A stretch of 64,000 bases of DNA. Origin: Planctomycetaceae bacterium. GTDB taxonomy: Bacteria > Planctomycetota > Phycisphaerae > UBA1845 > UTPLA1. Made by a program: the position numbers and the translations under genes. The stretch covers positions 58,033 through 122,032 of the forward strand of contig WYBU01000029.1 of assembly GCA_011525745.1 (NCBI GenBank), written 5' to 3'. This document shows, piece by piece, positions 54,433 to 63,818 of this stretch (position 1 is the stretch's first letter; each line of letters begins with the position of its first letter). Below the pieces are notes generated by a model. That model was not told where the DNA came from. It searched no databases and saw nothing but the letters and a program-made list of their open reading frames with translations.

Positions 54433-54577
54433 GTTCGCCATCAGCCGTCAGCTTTCAGCGTTCAGCTTTGAGCTTTCAGCCCAAAGCCGTCATTCCCGCG
54501 CAGACGGGAATCCACGTTTCCGCGGTCTCTGCGCCCCTGCGTGAGCCTCTTGTTTCGACTTTCGACTTTCGACTTTC
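54433..54577. repeat. Composite repeat matching that at 42286-42488
   Basis: CAGCTTT-type heptamers (54440-54485) are followed by REP-like 'cattcccgcgcagacgggaa' (54491-54510), a linker of about 40 bp ending 'ctgcgcccctgcgtgagcct', then GTCGAAA-type units (54551-54577). It lies in the 238-bp gap before truB. Confidence 0.85.
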
Positions 54578-54630
54578 CGTACCTTGTTCTCCGCCGCCGG
54601 CCCGCGAATCGACCGCGGTATCATACCCGC

Positions 54631-55365
54631 ATGAGCGTCGAAGGCGTGGTCAATCTGTTCAAGCCGATCGGCGCCAGTTCCGCACAGTATGTCTATCGCC
54701 TGCGGCCGATTCTAAACGTGCGGCGCGTCGGCCATGCCGGGGCGCTCGATCCCTTCGCCGACGGCGTGTTGCTGGCGTGCGTCGGTCGGGCGACGCGCTG
54801 CGTCGAGCGATTGATGGAACTGCCCAAGGAATACGATGTCGAGCTGCGGCTGGGCGTCGAGAACGCCTCGCACGATCCCGAATTGCCGTTCCTGCCGGTC
54901 GCCGGCGCGCGCGATCCCGATCCGCGCGACGTGGACGAGGCCCTACGGCGATACGTCGGCTGGATCGAGCAGACGCCGCCGCAGTTCAGCGCACTGAAGA
55001 TCGACGGCCGGCCCGCCTATCGGCTCGCGCGGCGCGGCGACGTTCAGCCACTGGCGTCGCGGCGCGTGTTCATCGAGCGAATCGACCTGCTCGGTCACAC
55101 CTGGCCGGTGATGCGGCTGCGGGTCGTGTGCGGGCGCGGCACGTACATTCGGGCTTTGGCGCGCGATCTGGGCCAGCGGTGGGGTTGCGGCGCGGTTTGC
55201 ACGGCGCTTCGTCGCACGCGCGTCGGGCCGTTCGGCGTGGATGCGTCGGTCAACCTCAACAGCGCCGCGCCGGAAGCGGTGCACGCGGCCTTGATCGACG
55301 TCGAGCGGCTTATGACAATGCTGCCCGCGCCCTCGGCCCCCGCCGCCGCGGAAGAAGGACGGTAA
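54631..55365 (+). CDS. truB: tRNA pseudouridine(55) synthase
   Basis: The protein has 244 residues from ATG 54631. TruB makes pseudouridine 55 in the T-arm of tRNA. It has [10 protein letters not shown] (8-17), catalytic Asp40 in [14 protein letters not shown] (34-47), [16 protein letters not shown] near 126-141 and [18 protein letters not shown]. The C-terminal PUA domain appears absent or minimal, as in short TruB forms. PheT follows 7 bp downstream. Confidence 0.93.
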   Translation: MSVEGVVNLFKPIGASSAQYVYRLRPILNVRRVGHAGALDPFADGVLLACVGRATRCVERLMELPKEYDVELRLGVENASHDPELPFLPVAGARDPDPRDVDEALRRYVGWIEQTPPQFSALKIDGRPAYRLARRGDVQPLASRRVFIERIDLLGHTWPVMRLRVVCGRGTYIRALARDLGQRWGCGAVCTALRRTRVGPFGVDASVNLNSAAPEAVHAALIDVERLMTMLPAPSAPAAAEEGR

Positions 55366-55372
55366 CGCCCAC

Positions 55373-57520
55373 GTGCTGATATCCCGCAACTGGCTTCGCG
55401 ATTTCGTCGACCTGCCCGCCGATCTCGATCCGCGCCATCTGGCCGAACGCCTCACCATCACGACCGCCGAGGTCGATTCCGTTGAACACGTCTGCACGAT
55501 TCCGCCGGAGGTGCGCCTGCCCGACGGCGTCCGGCCCGACGCCGCGGAGCAGGATGACTGGATCATCGAGATCGACAACAAGTCGATCACGCATCGCCCC
55601 GATCTTTGGGGGCACGTCGGCATCGCCCGCGAGGTCGCGGCGATTCTGCGGCTGCCGCTGCGCCCGCCGCCGGTTGCGCCGATGGAGCAACTCGTCGTCG
55701 ACAGCCTGCCGGCCATCCCGATCACGATCGACGATCCGGCGAAGTGCCCGCGCTACAGCGGACTGCGCATGCAGGCGCTGGGCAATCGACCGGCGCCGTG
55801 GCGGATGCAGCTTCGCCTGGCGCGGGTGGGGATGAGGCCGATCAGCTTTCTGGTCGATCTGACCAACTACGTCATGGCCGAGCTGGGCCAGCCCATGCAC
55901 GCCTTCGACGCGGCGACGATCGACTGTATCGAGGTGGGATTGGCGGCCGAGGGGGCGCGGTTCCGCACGCTCGATGGCGTCGAACGCGCGATGCCGCCCG
56001 GCACGTTGATGATCCAGTGCCGTCGACGCAACGTCGCGATCGCCGGCATCATGGGCGGTCATGAGACCGAAGTTTCGCCGACAACGCGCGAAATCCTGCT
56101 CGAATCGGCGAACTTCGACGCCGCCACCATCCGCCGCGCGGCCGCCGCGATGGGCCATCGCACCGAGGCCAGCGCGCGGTTCGAGAAGAGCCTCGATCCG
56201 AACCTGACGGTGCACGCCATCGCGCGGTTCGTACACCTGGCCCGCACGGAGCTGCCCGATCTGAGCCTGACCCGCCGGCTGAGCGACGCCTGGCCGCGCC
56301 CGCTGAGCGTACCGACGATCGAGCTGGATGCGGCGCACGTTTCGCGGATCATCGGGCAGGACGTGTCGCGCGAACGGATTCGCGACATTCTAACTCCGCT
56401 GGAATTCCAGGTCCGCGACGCCGGCTCGCGACTGCTCGTTACGCCGCCCACGTTTCGCGCGACGAAGGACATCAGCATCCCGGAGGACTTGATCGAAGAA
56501 ATCGCGCGGTTCGTCGGGTACGACCACATTCCGCCGGCGCTGCCGCACGTCGAGGCGCGGCCGCTGGATGAATCGACCGAGCGCATCGTCGAGCGGCGCA
56601 GCCTGGAACTGCTGTGCCTGGGCGGTTCGTTTATCGAGGCGCATCAGTACGCGTGGTTCGACGACGAGTGGCTGGCGCGGCTGGGGTTCGACCCCGGCGC
56701 GTGCCTGACGCTGCGCAATCCGGTCGCGCCGTCGCAGGTGCGCCTGCGAACGACGCTGCTGCCGGGACTGCTGGCGGCCTGCGAGCGCAATCGCTTCCGC
56801 GTTGGGTCGTTCGACTTGCTGGAGCTGGGCAGCGTGTTTCGGACCACTGCGGGCGCGGCACACGGTGAAGCGCGTGCCTCGGACCCCGCGGCGCTTCAGT
56901 CGCGCCATCTGGCGCTGGCGGTCGTGCGCCCCGGCAAGAAGGCCGACGACGCCGTATGGGCGGAACTCAAGGCGTCGATCGAAACGTGGGCGGACCAGGT
57001 CGCGCGCGGCGCGCTGACGTATGCCGCCGCGCCGCCCGTCGCGCCGTGGGACGATCCGCAGCGCTGCTGCACGCTGCTGCTGGACGGCCGCGCGGTCGGC
57101 CGCGCGACGCTCGTGCCGTCGGCGCTGAAGCTGCGCATCGACGAACGGCTGCGCACACTGTCGATCGGGCTGGCCGAGATCGATTTGAGCGGCCTGGACC
57201 CCGACGCGCGCGCGCCGCGCAGGCTGGCGCCGCCGCCGCCGTTTCCCGACGTACAGCTTGATTTCAGCGCGATCTACGATGCCTCGCGGCGGTACGCGGA
57301 GCTGGCCGGACAATTGCGCGCGTTTTCCGATCCGCTGCTGCGGCGGCTGCATTTCGTCGATTCGTTCGAGGGCGGCTCGATCCCGGCCGGCAAGCGCAGC
57401 ATCACGCTGCGTGCGGTGCTGGCCGATCCATCGCGCACGCTGACGGAGGCGGACCTGACCCGCTTCCGCGCGGCGTTTACGGCGCACCTGGCGCGCCTCG
57501 GGATGGAGTTGAGGGCGTGA
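55373..57520 (+). CDS. pheT: Phenylalanine-tRNA ligase beta subunit, short form
   Basis: The protein has 715 residues from GTG 55373 against about 790-800 in common forms. It has the B1 segment ([14 protein letters not shown]), [20 protein letters not shown], the B3/B4 [24 protein letters not shown] region, a catalytic-like B5 domain ([20 protein letters not shown]) and the C-terminal anticodon-binding FDX-ACB domain. The EMAP-II-like tRNA-binding domain normally inserted around residues 40-150 is missing. PheS is not adjacent; truB is upstream. Confidence 0.92.
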   Translation: MLISRNWLRDFVDLPADLDPRHLAERLTITTAEVDSVEHVCTIPPEVRLPDGVRPDAAEQDDWIIEIDNKSITHRPDLWGHVGIAREVAAILRLPLRPPPVAPMEQLVVDSLPAIPITIDDPAKCPRYSGLRMQALGNRPAPWRMQLRLARVGMRPISFLVDLTNYVMAELGQPMHAFDAATIDCIEVGLAAEGARFRTLDGVERAMPPGTLMIQCRRRNVAIAGIMGGHETEVSPTTREILLESANFDAATIRRAAAAMGHRTEASARFEKSLDPNLTVHAIARFVHLARTELPDLSLTRRLSDAWPRPLSVPTIELDAAHVSRIIGQDVSRERIRDILTPLEFQVRDAGSRLLVTPPTFRATKDISIPEDLIEEIARFVGYDHIPPALPHVEARPLDESTERIVERRSLELLCLGGSFIEAHQYAWFDDEWLARLGFDPGACLTLRNPVAPSQVRLRTTLLPGLLAACERNRFRVGSFDLLELGSVFRTTAGAAHGEARASDPAALQSRHLALAVVRPGKKADDAVWAELKASIETWADQVARGALTYAAAPPVAPWDDPQRCCTLLLDGRAVGRATLVPSALKLRIDERLRTLSIGLAEIDLSGLDPDARAPRRLAPPPPFPDVQLDFSAIYDASRRYAELAGQLRAFSDPLLRRLHFVDSFEGGSIPAGKRSITLRAVLADPSRTLTEADLTRFRAAFTAHLARLGMELRA

Positions 57521-57528
57521 GCGAATCG

Positions 57529-57624
57529 CGTGGCACGGGCTTGCAGCCCGTGCAAATCTGATCCGAGCCGCAAGCGCCAGCGCTGCGGTCGCGTGGCACG
57601 GCCCCCGCCTGCGCGGGGGGTGAC
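57529..57624. repeat. Palindromic and dispersed repeats between convergent pheT and GT gene
   Basis: The perfect palindrome 'cacgggcttgcagcccgtg' (57534-57552) is followed by 'gagccgcaagcgccagcgct' (57564-57583), an inverted copy of a sequence near 16635, and 'cccccgcctgcgcggggg'. All lie between convergent genes and could help end transcription. Confidence 0.7.
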
Positions 57625-57684
57625 GGCTCCTTCGCGTTCCCATCATCGCGAACCCGCCGCTGAAGCGGCGGGCCACCCGTGCAC

Positions 57685-59274
57685 TTACTTCAGCAGCGCC
57701 GCCTTCTCCGGCGGCCAGACGTTGCGCGGGTAGTTCTGCCGCGCCATCTCCTTGGAGTCAAACGTGACGTACGGCCAGTAGGGCCGCCAGCCCGCCAGCA
57801 ACGCCGCAATCAACAGCAGCGTCAGCCCGATGCGCGCGCCCAAAGGCAGCCGTGCGCGCAGCGGGTGCGCTGCCGGCGCGCCTCGATCGTCGGCGTGCAC
57901 CGCCGCCGTACCGCGCCCGGCCCGCGCGCCCACCGCGCCGGAACCGGACGCGTCGCGACTGCCGCCGCCCGATGTCTCCTCGCCGCCGCCGGCCGCGCGC
58001 CGTCGCTCCGCCAGCGCGCGAAACGGCGCCGTCCACGCATACCCGGCCAGCAGCATCACATACGGCATCAGCGGCACGCGATATCGCGACTGACTGACCA
58101 TCAAAGCGTGCACCGCCATCGTCACGAGCAGTTGGATGAGGATGAACGTCCACAGCCGATTGGACGGCCGGCCGAAGCACAGCCCCGCCGCGGCGGGCAA
58201 CATCGTCAGCGCATAGGCGATCGTGGTGATCAGTGAGACGCGCTGTGCGGCGTGGCTGCCTTTCTCCCAGCCGGTGAACCCGTGCTGATAAAGATGAAGC
58301 TGAAGGAACGACGTGGGGTTCCACAGCGCGCCCCATTTTTCCGGGATGCGCCGCAGGATCAGGCCGGGATGGTCGGCCGCGAAACGCAACTCCTGGCGCA
58401 GCAACGCGCCGTGATCGCGCGCGGCGTCGTCGGCCTCCGACGGCATCGGGCCGTTGATGGGATTCTCCATGTATCTGCCGAAGGGCCACGAGAAGCTGAC
58501 GCGAAACGGAATGCGGTTGGCGTGCCACAGCGTCCGTGCGGCGGTCGCATCGACCAGCAGAAACGTGCCGAATTTCGCCTGATTTCGCGCCGACCACGGC
58601 AGCACGACCGCCGCCCAGCACAGCGTGAACGCCAGCGCCGCGCGCAGCCGGCTACGTTGCGTCGCCGGCGGTTCGGCGTCGTTCGACGCACGTCGTCGCA
58701 GCGCAAGAATGATCCACGCCAACAAGAACGGCGCGGTCAACACGGTTTGCCCGCGCGTCAGCGTGGCGACGCCGAAAACGATGCCCGCGATCGCGATCCA
58801 AACGAGCGAACCTCGCTCCAGCGCCGACAGATACACCAGCGTCCCGATCAGCATCAGCGCGAGGAACAACTGCTCGTTGAAGACAAACAGGCTGTAGGCC
58901 GCCATCGTCGGATCGAGGGCGAAAAGCCCCGCGGCGATCAGGCCCGCGGCGACGCCGAAATAGCGCCGCCCCAGCACAAACAGCAGCAGCGTGCAGATGG
59001 CGGCCAGGAAAATCTGCGAAGCGTACGTTGCGCGCAGCAGATCCAGCGGCAGCAGTCGAAACATCGCGGCGAGAAACACCGGATAGGCCGGGCCGCGGGC
59101 GATCGTGTCGATTTCGCCGGTATCGAAGAACCACTGAGCGGTCTGGAGATAGCACCACTCGTCCATCAACAGCGCCTGCGGCGCGTGGTCGCGCCACATC
59201 CAGCCGCGCAGGCCGACGCAGGCCAGCACGGCGGCCAGTGCGAGAAACCACGGAAGGCGGGCGGTCTTGTTCAT
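57685..59274 (-). CDS. GT39/ArnT-like membrane glycosyltransferase
   Basis: The protein has 529 residues with about ten hydrophobic helices and a Gly/Ala/Arg-rich interruption near 420-470. The first periplasmic loop carries MDEWCYLQTAQWF, the position of the acidic catalytic residue in PMT/ArnT-type GT-C enzymes. These use polyprenyl-phosphate sugars. It is paralogous to the next gene: both have RTLWHANR, the PEKWGALWNPT-type block and SRYRVPLMP. Start ATG overlaps the upstream gene's stop. Sugar and acceptor are unknown. Confidence 0.82.
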   Translation of the reverse strand: MNKTARLPWFLALAAVLACVGLRGWMWRDHAPQALLMDEWCYLQTAQWFFDTGEIDTIARGPAYPVFLAAMFRLLPLDLLRATYASQIFLAAICTLLLFVLGRRYFGVAAGLIAAGLFALDPTMAAYSLFVFNEQLFLALMLIGTLVYLSALERGSLVWIAIAGIVFGVATLTRGQTVLTAPFLLAWIILALRRRASNDAEPPATQRSRLRAALAFTLCWAAVVLPWSARNQAKFGTFLLVDATAARTLWHANRIPFRVSFSWPFGRYMENPINGPMPSEADDAARDHGALLRQELRFAADHPGLILRRIPEKWGALWNPTSFLQLHLYQHGFTGWEKGSHAAQRVSLITTIAYALTMLPAAAGLCFGRPSNRLWTFILIQLLVTMAVHALMVSQSRYRVPLMPYVMLLAGYAWTAPFRALAERRRAAGGGEETSGGGSRDASGSGAVGARAGRGTAAVHADDRGAPAAHPLRARLPLGARIGLTLLLIAALLAGWRPYWPYVTFDSKEMARQNYPRNVWPPEKAALLK

Positions 59275-60827
59275 GCGATGAAGTCGATGGTCGGAATGCC
59301 CGCACGCGGATCGCGCGGCGCCTCATTTTCCGCGCGGCGCTCGGATCGGACGCGCGGCGCCTCGGACACGCGCATCAGTGCGTATGGCCAGTAGGGCCGC
59401 CACGAAGCGATCAGCAGCGCCATCGTGCCGGCCGCGGCCCAGGTCCGCCAGTGGCGCCACGCGAAGCAGCGGCTCGCTTCGCACAGCGCCGCCGCCGCGT
59501 AGAGGAACACGAACGGCATCAACGGCAGCCGATAGCGCGAAAAGCTGACCATGACGGCGTGCACCAGCATCAGCACGACGAACATCACCAGCGTAAACGA
59601 GCGCAGTCCGCCGCGCCGTGCGTGCCAGAAGCCCACGACGCCGAGGAACAGCGTGATCGCGTAGATCGCGGTCGAGCAGATGCCGATGATCTGCCCGGCG
59701 GCCGACTCGCGCTGTACGCCCTGCATCTGTCCGCGCGCGATGCGGCGCTGAAGATAGTTCGTCGGGTTCCACAAGGACGCCCACTTCTCCGGCACGCGGC
59801 CGAATATCAGCTCCGCGTGATCGCGCACAAAGGCCAGCTCCTGCCGCATGATGGCCGCGGCCGACTCGGCGGTCTCGTGCTCCAGCGGCGGATGCTTCAC
59901 GCCCCACTTTCGTTCGGCCGCGCGGACGCGCGGACCGGTAATGCCCCAGTCGTATCCCGGCACGTAATCGAGCCGGTTGGCGTGCCACAGCGTCCGCGCA
60001 GCGGAAACGTCCACCAGCACGAATCGCCCGCTGCGAAGGCTGACGTGTGCGCTGTAGGGCACAACCAGGACCGCCCAGCCGAGCAGGAATATAGCGACAT
60101 GCGTTATCGCGAATACACGGCGGGGCCTGGGCGACGAGGGACTTCCCGTGGGAGCGCTTCCGCCGGCCTCCGCCGGGCGATGCGACTCGCCGGAACGCCG
60201 GACGCATATCGCCGTCAACAGCGCCAGCGCCGCGACCTGGACCCACGTCCCGCCGCGCACCAGCGTCGCCGCGCCGAACAACGCGCCGCTCGCGCCGAAC
60301 GTCCAGGCGCGGCCGGTCGCAACCGCTGCCAACCACGCCCACGCCGCCGCCAGCAGCAGCGTGATGAACAGCGTCTCGGTAAAAAGCTGATGAGAAAACG
60401 CAGTCAACGTCGGATCGACCGCGAACAGCCCCGCGGCGATCAGAGCCGGGCGCGATCCCAGCTCGCGACGGCCGATGAGGTAAAGCATCACGATGGACAC
60501 GCCTGCCAGGCCGATCTGCGCCAGCCGGCCGGCCTGCGCCAGGTCGGACGACAGGCCGCTGACGGCGGCGAGGAACCAGGCGTATCCCGGCGCGCGGCCG
60601 ACGGCGTCGAATGAGCCGGTGTCGATCAGGCGCTGCGCCAGGGCGAGATAGTCATACTCATCGCCCATCGGCTCGGTCGGCGGCCAGGCCCACAGGCCGC
60701 CGAGGCGCAGCGCCAGGCCCAGCGCAACGATCGCGGCGAGGCCGACGGCTTCGCGGCGCGACCAGGGACTCGGCGCGGCGGCGCCGCCCGCGATCGCGTC
60801 GGCCGTTTGCGCCGTCGAGGCGGACAT
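59271..60827 (-). CDS. GT39/ArnT-like membrane glycosyltransferase, paralogue
   Basis: The protein has 518 residues from ATG 60827 with GGAGG further upstream. It has about ten helices, and MGDEYDYLALAQRL carries the likely catalytic acidic pair. It shares RTLWHANR, VPEKWASLWNPT and FSRYRLPLMP with the neighbour, which points to tandem duplication. ATGA overlap links the pair in one operon. The frame runs open to 60905, but the extra residues look unlike a membrane protein start. Confidence 0.82.
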   Translation of the reverse strand: MSASTAQTADAIAGGAAAPSPWSRREAVGLAAIVALGLALRLGGLWAWPPTEPMGDEYDYLALAQRLIDTGSFDAVGRAPGYAWFLAAVSGLSSDLAQAGRLAQIGLAGVSIVMLYLIGRRELGSRPALIAAGLFAVDPTLTAFSHQLFTETLFITLLLAAAWAWLAAVATGRAWTFGASGALFGAATLVRGGTWVQVAALALLTAICVRRSGESHRPAEAGGSAPTGSPSSPRPRRVFAITHVAIFLLGWAVLVVPYSAHVSLRSGRFVLVDVSAARTLWHANRLDYVPGYDWGITGPRVRAAERKWGVKHPPLEHETAESAAAIMRQELAFVRDHAELIFGRVPEKWASLWNPTNYLQRRIARGQMQGVQRESAAGQIIGICSTAIYAITLFLGVVGFWHARRGGLRSFTLVMFVVLMLVHAVMVSFSRYRLPLMPFVFLYAAAALCEASRCFAWRHWRTWAAAGTMALLIASWRPYWPYALMRVSEAPRVRSERRAENEAPRDPRAGIPTIDFIA

Positions 60828-60931
60828 GCGAATGCGGGCCTCCGATTGATGACTTTCTATATCCGTATGCCGATCATGCGCATCGGTCGCAGAATCGCAC
60901 GGCATGAAGGTGCATCATTCCGTGCGTGTGA

Positions 60932-61086
60932 CATGGTCACGCCCTCGCGCGAGTCGAGCCTTTGTATCCCCGGTGGGTCCGGCATCCCGCCAAACATCAG
61001 TTCCCGCAAGAACCGTGCGACTCAAATGCTTGAGAACCGCCCGCGCCGATAGACTCCGCGGCGCTCCCCGACGGTCGCGGTTCAGT
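60932..61086. repeat. Repeat remnants in the 280-bp gap after the glycosyltransferase gene
   Basis: One REPIN-like left arm, 'atggtcacgccctcgcgcga' (60933-60952), lacks a clear partner. A degenerate core 'ggtgggtccggcatcccgcc' follows (60972-60991). An inverted copy of the 32-bp repeat, 'cgacggtcgcggttca', lies at 61069-61084. Confidence 0.5.
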
Positions 61087-61107
61087 TAACGCGGCCGTCG
61101 TGGGTGT

Positions 61108-62100
61108 TCACGTATTCTCCGTCTTCCAGCACGCCGCCACGTGATCGGCGCCCACCGATACGTCCGTAGGCTGCTCGTGCCGACAACGCGCGTCGTCCGA
61201 CGCCAGCGCGCATCGCGGATGATATCGACAGCCGCCCGGCCAGGCGAACGGCGCGGGCGGCGCTCCTGGAATGACCGGCAGTGCGACGCGCGGACCGCGC
61301 AGGCGCGGCACGCATCGCAGCAACGCCGCCGTGTAGGGATGACGCGGACGGGCCAGCACTTGGGCCGCCGGCCCGCGCTCGACGATGCGCCCGGCATACA
61401 TCACGGCCACGTCGTCGGCGACGGCGGAAACGACGCCGAAGTCGTGCGTGATCAGCAGCAGCGCCCGGCCGCGCTGCCGCGTGACGGCGCACAATAGTTC
61501 AAGGATTTGCGCCTGGATCGTGGCGTCCAGGGCGGTCGTCGGCTCGTCGGCGATGATCAGGTCCGGGTCGCCGGCCAGCGCCACGGCGATCATCGCGCGT
61601 TGTCTCATGCCGCCGGAAAGCTGGTGCGGATACTGCCGCGCCACGCGCTGCGGATCGCTCAACGCGACCTCGGCGAGTTTCTGAACGGCGCGACGCGCCG
61701 CCTCGCGCGGCCGAACGCCGGCGTGCAACTCGATCGCCTCGGCCACCTGGCGGCCGATGGTCATCAGCGGATTCAGCGCCGCCATCGGCTCTTGAAACAC
61801 CATGCCGATCCGCCGGCCGCGCACGCGGCGCAGCTCCTCCTCGGGCATGACGCGCAAATCGCGGCCGTCGAAGTGAATCCGCCCGCCGACGCAGCACGCC
61901 GCCGCCGGCAGCAGGCGCGGCACGGCCAGCGCCGTCATCGACTTGCCGCAGCCGCTTTCGCCGACCAGCGCCGTGACGCGACCGGCGGCGACGGCGAGCG
62001 ACACGTCATCGACGACGGCAGCCGTGCCGCGCGCGGCGTGGATGTCGATACGGAGCTTTTCCAGTCGCAGCAGGTCGTCGTTCACAAAACGATGCACCAC
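61108..62100 (-). CDS. Oligopeptide-type ABC transporter ATP-binding protein
   Basis: The protein has 330 residues. Walker A GESGCGKS (47-54), Q-loop VFQEPM, signature LSGGMRQ (161-167) and Walker [13 protein letters not shown] (181-192) are complete. The C-terminus has the oligopeptide-type extension with CRYHPRCA and further Cys residues, as in DppD/OppD. No permease, binding protein or second ATPase is adjacent, so it is an orphan half of a heteromeric transporter. GTG 62085 is an alternative start. Confidence 0.9.
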   Translation of the reverse strand: MVHRFVNDDLLRLEKLRIDIHAARGTAAVVDDVSLAVAAGRVTALVGESGCGKSMTALAVPRLLPAAACCVGGRIHFDGRDLRVMPEEELRRVRGRRIGMVFQEPMAALNPLMTIGRQVAEAIELHAGVRPREAARRAVQKLAEVALSDPQRVARQYPHQLSGGMRQRAMIAVALAGDPDLIIADEPTTALDATIQAQILELLCAVTRQRGRALLLITHDFGVVSAVADDVAVMYAGRIVERGPAAQVLARPRHPYTAALLRCVPRLRGPRVALPVIPGAPPAPFAWPGGCRYHPRCALASDDARCRHEQPTDVSVGADHVAACWKTENT

Positions 62101-62112
62101 GTGGACTCACTC

Positions 62113-62162
62113 GTGCGGGAATCTTTTCCCGCACGCACTGCCCGCGGGAATCCCTTCCCGCG
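62113..62162. repeat. Two adjacent perfect hairpins
   Basis: 'gtgcgggaatcttttcccgc' plus 'ac' (62113-62134; 9-bp stem) and 'cgcgggaatcccttcccgcg' (62143-62162; 8-bp stem) lie just upstream of the minus-strand ABC gene. They could be regulatory, or a dispersed repeat. The remaining part of the gap 62101-62456 shows no gene. Confidence 0.6.
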
Positions 62163-62456
62163 ACGCTCGAAGCGTACACCCGCAACTCGCCTTCGTCGCG
62201 CGAACGATCCCAACGACGGGCGGCACGCCCGTGTCACACGGGCATAGCCTGCAAACGCCGGCTGAACACAGCCGGGCGAACGCTGTTGTGATTGCTCCCA
62301 AATCCTCGCGGTCGCCGCGGCGGTCGCGTGACCGTGCCGCACCGGATCGGCGATCGCTCGATCGGGTCGCCCGCTCCGTTATAGCCGCGCGCCTGCCTCG
62401 GCGGGCGGTATTCTTCGCCGCCGCTTACCATGACGACTCGACAACGGAGCCTGCCC

Positions 62457-63638
62457 ATGCCTCTGCGAAAGCTGTTGTTTCGCGTCATGCTCATGTCGCT
62501 CGCCGCGGCGGCCGTGCTCGGCGCGATTGCCATTCTGTTCTCGAGCACGGACACCATCTGGCGCATCTGCGGCACCGCCGGCGCGACCGCCGCGGCCGCC
62601 GGGCTGATGACGGCCGCCTCGATCCTCATGGACCGCCCCAACGGCCGCTCCGCCGGCCTGCTCGCCCTGGCCGCCATCCTGCTCGAATACTTCGGGACCG
62701 TCTTTCTGATCTGGGAATTCTGGCGGCTGCTGCCCGGCCGCCGGCCCGACGAGGCGGTGGCCCTGAGCATGGTGTGGCTGTTCATCTGCACGCCGCCGTC
62801 GATGGCCATGCTGCGAAGCCGCCCCCTCGCAGTGGCGCGCATCGCGAGCAATGTCGGGCTGATCGTCGCCGCGACGACGATCACACTGCTTATGGTCGCG
62901 ACGTGGGTCGACAATCTCGCTGGCATTCGCGGCGAGAAGCTGTTCGAGTCCGCCGCCGTGGTCGGATGGATCGGGCTGGCCGTTGCCGGATCACTGATCG
63001 GCACAGACCAGCCGGGCGGCAATCTCGCTGAGCGAGCGTGGTACGGATTACGGCGCCTCGGCGTCATCTCGGGGCTGGCGGCGATTGCCCTCGGTCTGTA
63101 CGCGGTGTGGAACGATATTCGCAGCGACACCGGCCTGTGGACCACGCTCATTTCCATCGCGGTCGTCGCGACGCACGCCAATCTCTGCCGGCTGGCGCCG
63201 CTGACGCCCGGTCAGGAGTGGCTGCGCATCGCCACGATTGCGGCGGGCGTCGCCACGGCGATCGGGGTCGATCTGTGCGTGACGTTCGACGCGGCCAAGC
63301 GCGACATCGACCTGCTGATCCGCGTCGCGTCGGCGTCGGGGCTGATCACGTCGTGCGGCTCGCTGGCGCTGATCGTGCTGACGCGCATGAACCGCCGCGT
63401 TTCCGAAGCGCCGCCGGTGCTCGAGGCGATTCGCGAAATCACGCTGATCTGCCCGGCCTGCGGGCGGAAGCAAACGCTGGCGGCCGGCGCGGCGTCATGC
63501 CCCGACTGCCGGCTGCGCATCTTCACACGCTTTGAGGAGCCGCGCTGCGTGACGTGCGAGTATCTGCTGTTCAACCTGAAGTCGGAGCGTTGCCCCGAGT
63601 GCGGCACGCCGGTGGCGCAGTCGTTGAGCGCAAGCTGA
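62457..63638 (+). CDS. Membrane protein with C-terminal double zinc ribbon
   Basis: The protein has 393 residues from ATG 62457 (GGAG upstream). About nine hydrophobic helices fill residues 12-320. The last 60 residues hold four Cys pairs, CPAC, CPDC, CVTC and CPEC, i.e. two zinc ribbons. No named family is recognised. Such ribbon tails on membrane proteins are common in planctomycetes. The role is unknown. Confidence 0.78.
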   Translation: MPLRKLLFRVMLMSLAAAAVLGAIAILFSSTDTIWRICGTAGATAAAAGLMTAASILMDRPNGRSAGLLALAAILLEYFGTVFLIWEFWRLLPGRRPDEAVALSMVWLFICTPPSMAMLRSRPLAVARIASNVGLIVAATTITLLMVATWVDNLAGIRGEKLFESAAVVGWIGLAVAGSLIGTDQPGGNLAERAWYGLRRLGVISGLAAIALGLYAVWNDIRSDTGLWTTLISIAVVATHANLCRLAPLTPGQEWLRIATIAAGVATAIGVDLCVTFDAAKRDIDLLIRVASASGLITSCGSLALIVLTRMNRRVSEAPPVLEAIREITLICPACGRKQTLAAGAASCPDCRLRIFTRFEEPRCVTCEYLLFNLKSERCPECGTPVAQSLSAS

Positions 63639-63701
63639 GGTCGTTTGTGAGGGCGCATTCAGAGTCAACTTACGCCCATTGCCGCTTTCGCGCGGAGCGA
63701 G

Positions 63702-63782
63702 GCGCCACACGGCCAAGCCCTCGCGAGACACGTTCCTTTGAGTCGTCACGGCTGGCGAGCGCGAGGGCTCGACCGTGCCGCC
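63702..63782. repeat. REPIN-like inverted pair 7
   Basis: 'cacacggccaagccctcgcg' (63706-63725) pairs with 'gcgcgagggctcgaccgtgc' (63759-63778) with few mismatches. It lies between convergent genes. Confidence 0.78.
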
Positions 63783-63818
63783 TCATCAGAATAGCGCAAT
63801 TCAGTCTTGGACGATTCC

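Noticed and set aside
62101..62342. Minus-strand frame of 86 codons upstream of the ABC gene
   Set aside because: It runs through hairpin repeats and has no ribosome site or recognisable domain.
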